Source of the DNA: Macrolepiota albuminosa
Lineage: Eukaryota > Basidiomycota > Agaricomycetes > Agaricales > Agaricaceae
Length of the DNA stretch: 64,000 bases
Direction of reading: 5' to 3'
Assembly (NCBI GenBank): GCA_027475525.1
Contig: JAMWFC010000090.1
Location: 372,001-436,000, forward strand
The notes under the pieces were generated by a model. It saw nothing but the letters and a program-made list of their open reading frames with translations. It did no database searches and was not told where the DNA came from. Shown in pieces: positions 58,411 through 64,000 of this stretch. Within the stretch, counting starts at the first letter, position 1. Each line of letters begins with the position of its first letter. A program made the position numbers and the translations under genes.

Positions 58411-59690
58411 ACCCCCACCCGAACTCCCCAGCTACCTACCCCCCAAAACCCCCGGACCAAGTCCCCTCTCCCGGGACTCCCCTGTCCATGTCTTGAACCC
58501 CGGAGTCCTAGCCCCGGAGTTCCAGACACCCGAGTATCTGTGGGTCAAGTCCGCTGATAGGCTTCTACTCGGACTAAGCGCATCAAGGGACATTATAGGC
58601 CGACCAACACTTGACACACTAAAGGCTCTAGCGACCAGCCTTGGGTACAGAGCAGCCCTAGCGCAGGCGCTCTATGGCAAGACTTATCCATTCATCTCAA
58701 TCACCAGTATCAGCCCCTCAGCGCACTCCACTCAGTTACTTTGAAGACCAAGAAGACTCAGGACTCATAGTGCTAGCATAATGGCGGGAGGTGACTCTGA
58801 CCAAACCCCAATCAGTACTGGAAGGAGTTAGCAATTGGCGCTGTCAATCACCGAGGCACCTCAATCAGAAGTCTAAAAGAATCAATGACAACGAGACAGG
58901 ATACACGCAGACCCGACATTTAAATCTATCAAAAGATGGTACAATGTTTAGCGCCGGAATTAGCGCTCACGGCGTCTGTCGAGGATTCCCCGACCATACC
59001 CCGGGATGGCATGGCCAATTAAATTACATCAAAAAGTGAGCAAACTCGTACCACTTCTAAGTAGTTTTCGAGTCACCGTTGGTCGCTGTCACCCATGTGC
59101 TGCAGGTCACCGTTGACAGGTGGCCGTTAGCTACAGTCACAAAGAGAGGCGCTAATTGGTAGCGCCGTCAATGGACTTATTTTGGAAATAATGTAGCGCA
59201 TAGTATAAAAACTAGCTACTTGCCATGTATATAACAACGAATCGTAACCTCTTGAGCACCCAGTTACACTTAGCGTTCAAATCGCACTAGCGTTGCCTGA
59301 CTTTGTCACCAAGTTCGGCACTAGCTTCGTCTATCTCGTCTTCGTCGTTTACGGTGCCACCTACGGGCACGCTACGCTGCGCTATTTGTTTATTTCTCTA
59401 TAACTTCTCCTAAACTACGACGCTTACCACTTGCTAGGTAGCATCCGAGGCGCTATCGTCTAGCGCATCGCCCTATCACCTCTGCTCGAGCACACCGGGA
59501 CCCTGCCGGGACTCCTCACAAACCCGTACGCCAGGCGCTGGAGACGGCGTTGTACTGCGTATACGTCCAGCGCACCCAACCACAGTTGGCGTCATCACCG
59601 CATTGTAAGGGCGATTGCTTTCCCGGAAAGCCCCCGACTCAGCGGAACCTGACAGGTACCTATAGACGTTGACGCCTCTTGTCAACATTT
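58411..59690. other. Non-coding region with a dense AGCGC/GCGCT motif cluster
   Basis: No supported gene. AGCGC or GCGCT occurs well over ten times between about 58659 and 59575, including a perfect palindromic arrangement GGCGCTAATTGGTAGCGCC (about 59151-59169). A TATA-like AGTATAAAAAC lies at about 59197. A promoter or LTR U3 region of another element is a reasonable guess. Confidence 0.4.
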
Positions 59691-62600
59691 CTCCCTTCCT
59701 CTCCTCTGCTGTCGCTATGGGAAGCCTGGTCACTTTGCTCAATATTGTTCCCAGGGGTTGGAGGTGCACTATCTCTTAGCTTTAGAGCAGGAAGAGCTCC
59801 TTCTCTAGCTCTTTGCTGTCTGAAATGTCTGAGAAAACCCCTCCCCAGATGTACAGACTGAAACAGAACCTTTGGATGAGTCCTTGGGTCCTGTGAAAGC
59901 TGTAGCAGAACCATTGGATGGGTCCTTTGGTTCTGCAGAGGAGAGTTTTCAATAGAGTGACGGATAAGTTGTACATCTCTGCTGCCTGGTGCTAATCAGT
60001 TTACATGTCTATCAGTAGAACCTTCTAATGTATTGCTCCCTGTTCCTGATTCTCTGATTGAAACTGTAAGCACCCTCTTCAACGTACAGAATACCCCCTT
60101 GGTCCAAGCCTTAGCTAAGACCTCCTCTCCTCCTTCTCCTGTCCAACGACCACATATCCCAGCTTAGGAATGACATCTTCCTCATCGCTATGTTGTTGCC
60201 TCCACTCCCTCTCCCAACTTTCTGTGTCTGAATGTGGAGATTGAGACAACTGACACTCAGCAGACTCAAAGCATCATAGCTCTCTTGGACAGTGGTGCTA
60301 CTGGACTCTTCCTGGACACCCATTATATGGAACAACACCAGCTCACTACCCGACCCCTCTTTCACCCTATTCCAGTCTATAACATTGATGGTACGCTCAA
60401 TGAAGCTGGGTCCATCCGCTCAGTAGTGGATTTAGTCCTTTGTTATCAGACACATTCTGAGCATGCTGTCTTTGCAGTCACCAGCCTAGGAAAACAGGAC
60501 ATGATACTTGGGTTCTCCTGGCTGTATGATCACAATCCTGAGATTGACTGGGCCAAAGATAAGGTGAGCATGAGCCACTGCCCTCAACAGTGTTCTACAT
60601 GTGCCAAGGAAGTTAGAGAGGAGTGTAGAGAGGCAGTCTGTGAGCGTGCTGCTATCCAGGCCTGCCGAGTTGGACACCTCCCCTTTGCAGACCTCAACCT
60701 ACTGAATCCTCCCCCTCTGACATTTCCTTATAGAAAGGCCCTCTATAAGGACATTCGAGGTGTAGTGAGTAAAGCCCAGATGGAAGATGGATGCAAGGGT
60801 GAATTTGGGTGTGCTCCTGACCCAGAGTCTCCAGACGAGGCTATTAAGACAGGTGATAGGATTTATGCAACTACCTTACCACCTCCACCAATGGTAGCAG
60901 AGATTAGAGCTAGCCAAACTACTTCCCAGCAGCTAGCTCAGGCATTTGCTGCCAACTCTGCTCCTAAGTCATTCCAAGATGCAGTTCCTCATCACCTGCA
61001 AGACTTTGAGGATGTTTTCTCTAAGGCATCATTTGACTCCCTCCCCAAGCATAAGCAGTGGGACCATGTGATTGAGCTTATGCCCAATGCTGAGCCCTCT
61101 AGCTGCAAGGTCTATCCTCTCTCTCCCAGAGAACAGGATGAGCTTGATGCCTTTTTGCAGGAGAATTTAGACTCTGGTCGCATCCGTCCCTCAAAGTCTC
61201 CGATGGCCTCTCCAGTCTTCTTCATTAAGAAGAAGGATGGATCTCTACATCTGGTTCAGGACTACCGAGTCTTGAATGCAATGACTGTGAAAAATTGCTA
61301 CCCTTTACCACTCATTTCAGAGCTTGTCAACAACCTCTGAGGTGCATGCTACTTTACCAAGTTGGATGTCCGCTGGGGCTACAACAATGTGCGCATCAAA
61401 GAAGGTGATGAGTGGAAGGCAGCATTCCAAACAAATCGTAGACTCTTTGAACCTCTGGTAATGTTCTTTGGCCTCACTAATAGCCCTGCCACCTTCCAGA
61501 CCATGATGAACAACATTTTCTGAGACCTCATAGCGGAAGGTGTTGTGTGTGTATACCTTGACAATATTCTCATCTATACCAAGACTCTAGAGGAGCATTG
61601 TTGGATTACGCACATCGTACTGGAACATCTTTGCCAACACCAGCTCTATCTTAAGCCAGAGAAATGCGAGTTCGAGCAGACTAAGGTTGAATATCTTGGA
61701 CTGATCATCTCTCATGGAATAGCTGAGATGGACTCAGTCAAGGTGGCTGGTGTGGCAGAGTGGCCAGAGCCTAAGAACAAGAAGGAGGTCCAGGCCTTTC
61801 TGGGATTTACCAACTTCTACCAGAGGTTTATTCAGGATTTCTCACACCATGCCTGGCCCCTCTTTGATCTCACTACTAAGGACACTCCTTGGAACTGGAA
61901 TGCAGCACAGCAGACAGCCTTTGATGCCCTCAAACAGGCAGTCACTTCAAAGCCTGTCCTCCTATTCCCAGATGATGACTCTCTCTTCCATGTCAAAGCC
62001 AATAGCTCAGATTTTGTTACTGGAGCCATTCTTTCTCAGTAGTCAAAAGAGGATGGTAAGTGGCATCCTGTGGCCTTCTACTCCAAGAGTCTCAATGCCA
62101 TGGAGCAAAATTATGAGATCCATGACAAGGAGATGCTGGCTATCATTTGGTCATTTGAGGAGTGGCAACATTTCCTTGAGGGTGCCAGGCATAAATTCAA
62201 GGTGTGGACTGATCACAAGAACTTAGAGTACTTTCAGACGGCCAAGAAACTTAACTGCTGACAGGCTCAATGGTCCTTGTATCTGGCCAACTTTGACTTC
62301 TCTCTGCATCACAAACCTGGACGGAGCATGGGCAAGCCAGATGTGCTTTCTAGGTGAGCAGATCATAGTTCAGGAGCTGGTGACAATGACAAGATTGTAT
62401 TCTTGAAGCCAGAACTATTTACTATTCGTGCTCTAGAAGATGTGGTTGGCCAGGGAGAAGAAGTGAGCATCCTTCAAGACATTCAACAAGGTAACCAGGA
62501 GGGTGCTCAAGAAGATCTGGTAGCTAAGGCTGCTATGGCTTTGCATGCTCGAGAGAAAACTGGAGTGAAGTCTGTTCGCACCAATGAGTGGTCGTTGGAG

Positions 62601-62830
62601 AATGGTCTTCTCATTTTCTGGGGACGCATTTATGTTCCCAACCTGCCAGACCTTCAGAGGCAGATTATGGAGCAGCATCATGACTCTTGAGTTGCAGGAC
62701 ATCCTGGCAGATAGAAGACACTGGAGCTGGTCTCATGGAATTACTGGTGGCCTCAAATGTCATAGTATATTGGCTCTTACACCTCCACCTATAACCTTTG
62801 CCTTTGGACTAAGCCTCGTTGTCAGCCTCC
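59690..62830 (+). pseudogene. Decayed Ty3/Gypsy gag end to integrase, at least seven nonsense codons
   Basis: A zinc-knuckle remnant (CCRYGKPGHFAQYC) lies at about 59703-59750. The protease (from 60234) has ALLDSGATGLFLD. RT has MASPVFFIKKKDGSLHLVQD and [14 protein letters not shown], with the active site changed to YLDNILIY (second catalytic Asp to Asn). RNase H has [20 protein letters not shown]. The integrase zinc domain fades at 62.8 kb. In-frame stops are TGA at 61338, 61521, 62259, 62355 and 62688 and TAG at 62040, with another TAG near 62714. Every stop fits C-to-T change of Arg CGA or Gln CAG. The copy is dead and truncated in integrase. Confidence 0.85.
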
Positions 62831-63950
62831 TATGGGACAGCTGCTCTTCCCGAAGGGGACAGTCCACGTGTCAGGGCATGGCCCAGCAGAGTACGCCAGT
62901 GAATGCGGTAAGCCCGATCCACTGCAATGCCGTATACCGAATTCATCATCCCTGGTCGACAGAAGTAGAGAACGTTCTGCGCCAGCTTGTCCAGATCAAA
63001 GGTGAAACGTACACCTTCGGAATCAAACCCAGAAAGCGTAAAAAACGGTCTTCTGGCTCGGTCCTTCCATCGCAGGTACCCGTCTGGGGTCGGCATGACC
63101 GCGATGTTCATGTGGTGGGATGATAGATCCAGAGGGGGCCCTTCCATCGCAGGTACCCGTCTGGGGTCGGCATGACCGCGATGTTCATGTGGTGGGATGA
63201 TAGATCCAGAGGGGGCGAAATGTGCTCGTACTCTGGTGAACACACCAGAGTCATCGTCCTATCCCTCACCGACGTATAATAGTTGATACTGATGCGCTGA
63301 AACTCGCGCAACAGATAATAGGCCTCAGTGCGCAAAGACACTGACATAAACTTGTTCTGCGAAAGCTCATAAAGCTTTCGCAACTGCTGGGGATTCATCG
63401 GGAATCCCCTCGGCACCACTCGATTCAACTCCTTTGAGGTATGGTGATACCTCTCTCCCTTTTCCTCCTCGTGCGCCTTCGCGGCCAAGGCTTCATCGCT
63501 CACAAATACTGTATTAGTGAGCCGGGAGTAATAGAAATGGCGGTCGAGTGCCCCGCCGTAGAACCAGTTGGACCGCTCCACCAGCGTCCCGCTGACAAAC
63601 ACCCCGAGGCCATCAGGAATATGGCCTGTGGCCTGCTCCTCCCGGTCTTTATCGACCTTTGCCTGCTGGGCGGCCTCGTGCTTTCTCCGAGCCTCCTTCT
63701 TGCGTTTCTTGTCTAAACGCACTCGGCGTTTAGCGGGGGTTTCTCCTTCCGAGGGGGTCTCATCTGATGACTCCCCATAATCACTCCCGTCGCTCGGTTC
63801 ATTCAGACCAAGCGCAGCCAACGTTAAGAGTCGCTCTTCGACCTCGGCGTCCGTCCTTGTGTCCTTTATGGGGACCGCGGACGCATACGCCCTCAGTGGT
63901 GCCTCGAACTGCACCACTGCTCCAAACCGCATCACAACTCTCTCCTTCAT
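62830..63950 (-). pseudogene. Second copy of the Gypsy third ORF, truncated
   Basis: Homologous block by block to the ORF at 1765-4650: LDRHFYYSRLTNTVFVSDEA, VVPRGFPMNPQQLRKLYELS, YYLLREFQRISINYYTSVRD, NVLYFCRPGMMNSVYGIAVD and YRIHWRTLLGHALTRGLSP. It ends at a junction near 62835, just where the other copy continues into its last 240 codons. A Lys/Arg cluster (RRVRLDKKRKKEARRK) is conserved in position. The frame continues towards the right edge of the window. A 77-bp assembly copy (63063-63216) breaks the frame as given, and collapse restores it. Confidence 0.75.
63063..63216. repeat. 77-bp tandem duplication in the third-ORF copy
   Basis: Exact copies at 63063-63139 and 63140-63216. The two frames differ by 707 nt, and 707 minus 77 is divisible by three. 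Confidence 0.97.
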
Positions 63951-64000
63951 CTCGGGGCTCTCCCCCCTCTTCAGAGTACGTTCGTACTCTACAGCTTCGC

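Noticed and set aside
59604..59655. 51-bp unit from TGTAAGGGCG to CCTGACA with a central palindrome, considered as a mini-LTR or MITE
   Set aside because: Ends resemble the solo LTR family, but there is no flanking duplication and no second copy in the window.

Overview
The window is a transposon-dense stretch of a filamentous basidiomycete genome, most likely an agaricomycete. The evidence is short GT-AG introns of about 45-60 nt, a DUF6535 membrane protein, a DUF6698-like gene, a Plavaka (CACTA-like) transposase, chromodomain Ty3/Gypsy elements, a tyrosine-recombinase retrotransposon and a patatin/NB-ARC/TPR NLR-type gene. No bacterial or organellar features were seen. No species can be named from sequence alone.

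Layout. 1-14,838: a tyrosine-recombinase (Ngaro/DIRS-like) retrotransposon split by an 11-kb minus-strand Gypsy element (1,415-12,469, target duplication CAGGC) that carries a large extra ORF downstream of pol. 14,840-20,591: inverted repeats, then an old LTR split by a minus-strand Copia element (15,322-20,441, target duplication GAGTA). 20,827-29,620: a genic island with a DUF6535 gene, a P-type Ca2+-ATPase relic, a GH5 exo-beta-1,3-glucanase with a frame break, and a six-exon membrane protein. 30,977-35,794: a six-exon NLR-type gene with 17 nearly identical TPRs. 36,021-43,663: decayed LTR elements, a tRNA-derived SINE-like head and a LINE 3' end. 43,683-45,703: an intact five-exon DUF6698-like gene. 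46,870-49,400: a pseudogene mosaic made of TCP1-alpha, a cytochrome P450 piece and CDC27. 49,604-52,456: a multi-exon Plavaka transposase cut by a 100-N gap. 52,557-58,400: a chromovirus with a solo LTR inserted in its RNase H and an antisense accessory gene beyond its integrase. 59,690-62,830: another Gypsy pol riddled with stops. 62,830-64,000: a second copy of the extra ORF seen in the first Gypsy element.

Two window-wide patterns matter for reading the annotation. First, ten tandem duplications all have a period of exactly 77 bp. Collapsing one copy restores the reading frame in every coding case, so they look like unmerged k-mer overlaps from the assembler rather than biology. Second, nearly all nonsense codons in the decayed frames are TGA where the family expects Arg, as CGA-to-TGA change would give. 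This points to CpG-directed C-to-T mutation of repeats and duplicated gene pieces.

The most interesting biology is the conserved, unrecognised third ORF of the Gypsy family, the NLR-type gene with a patatin domain that has lost both catalytic residues, and the TCP1/P450/CDC27 chimera beside a Plavaka transposase.
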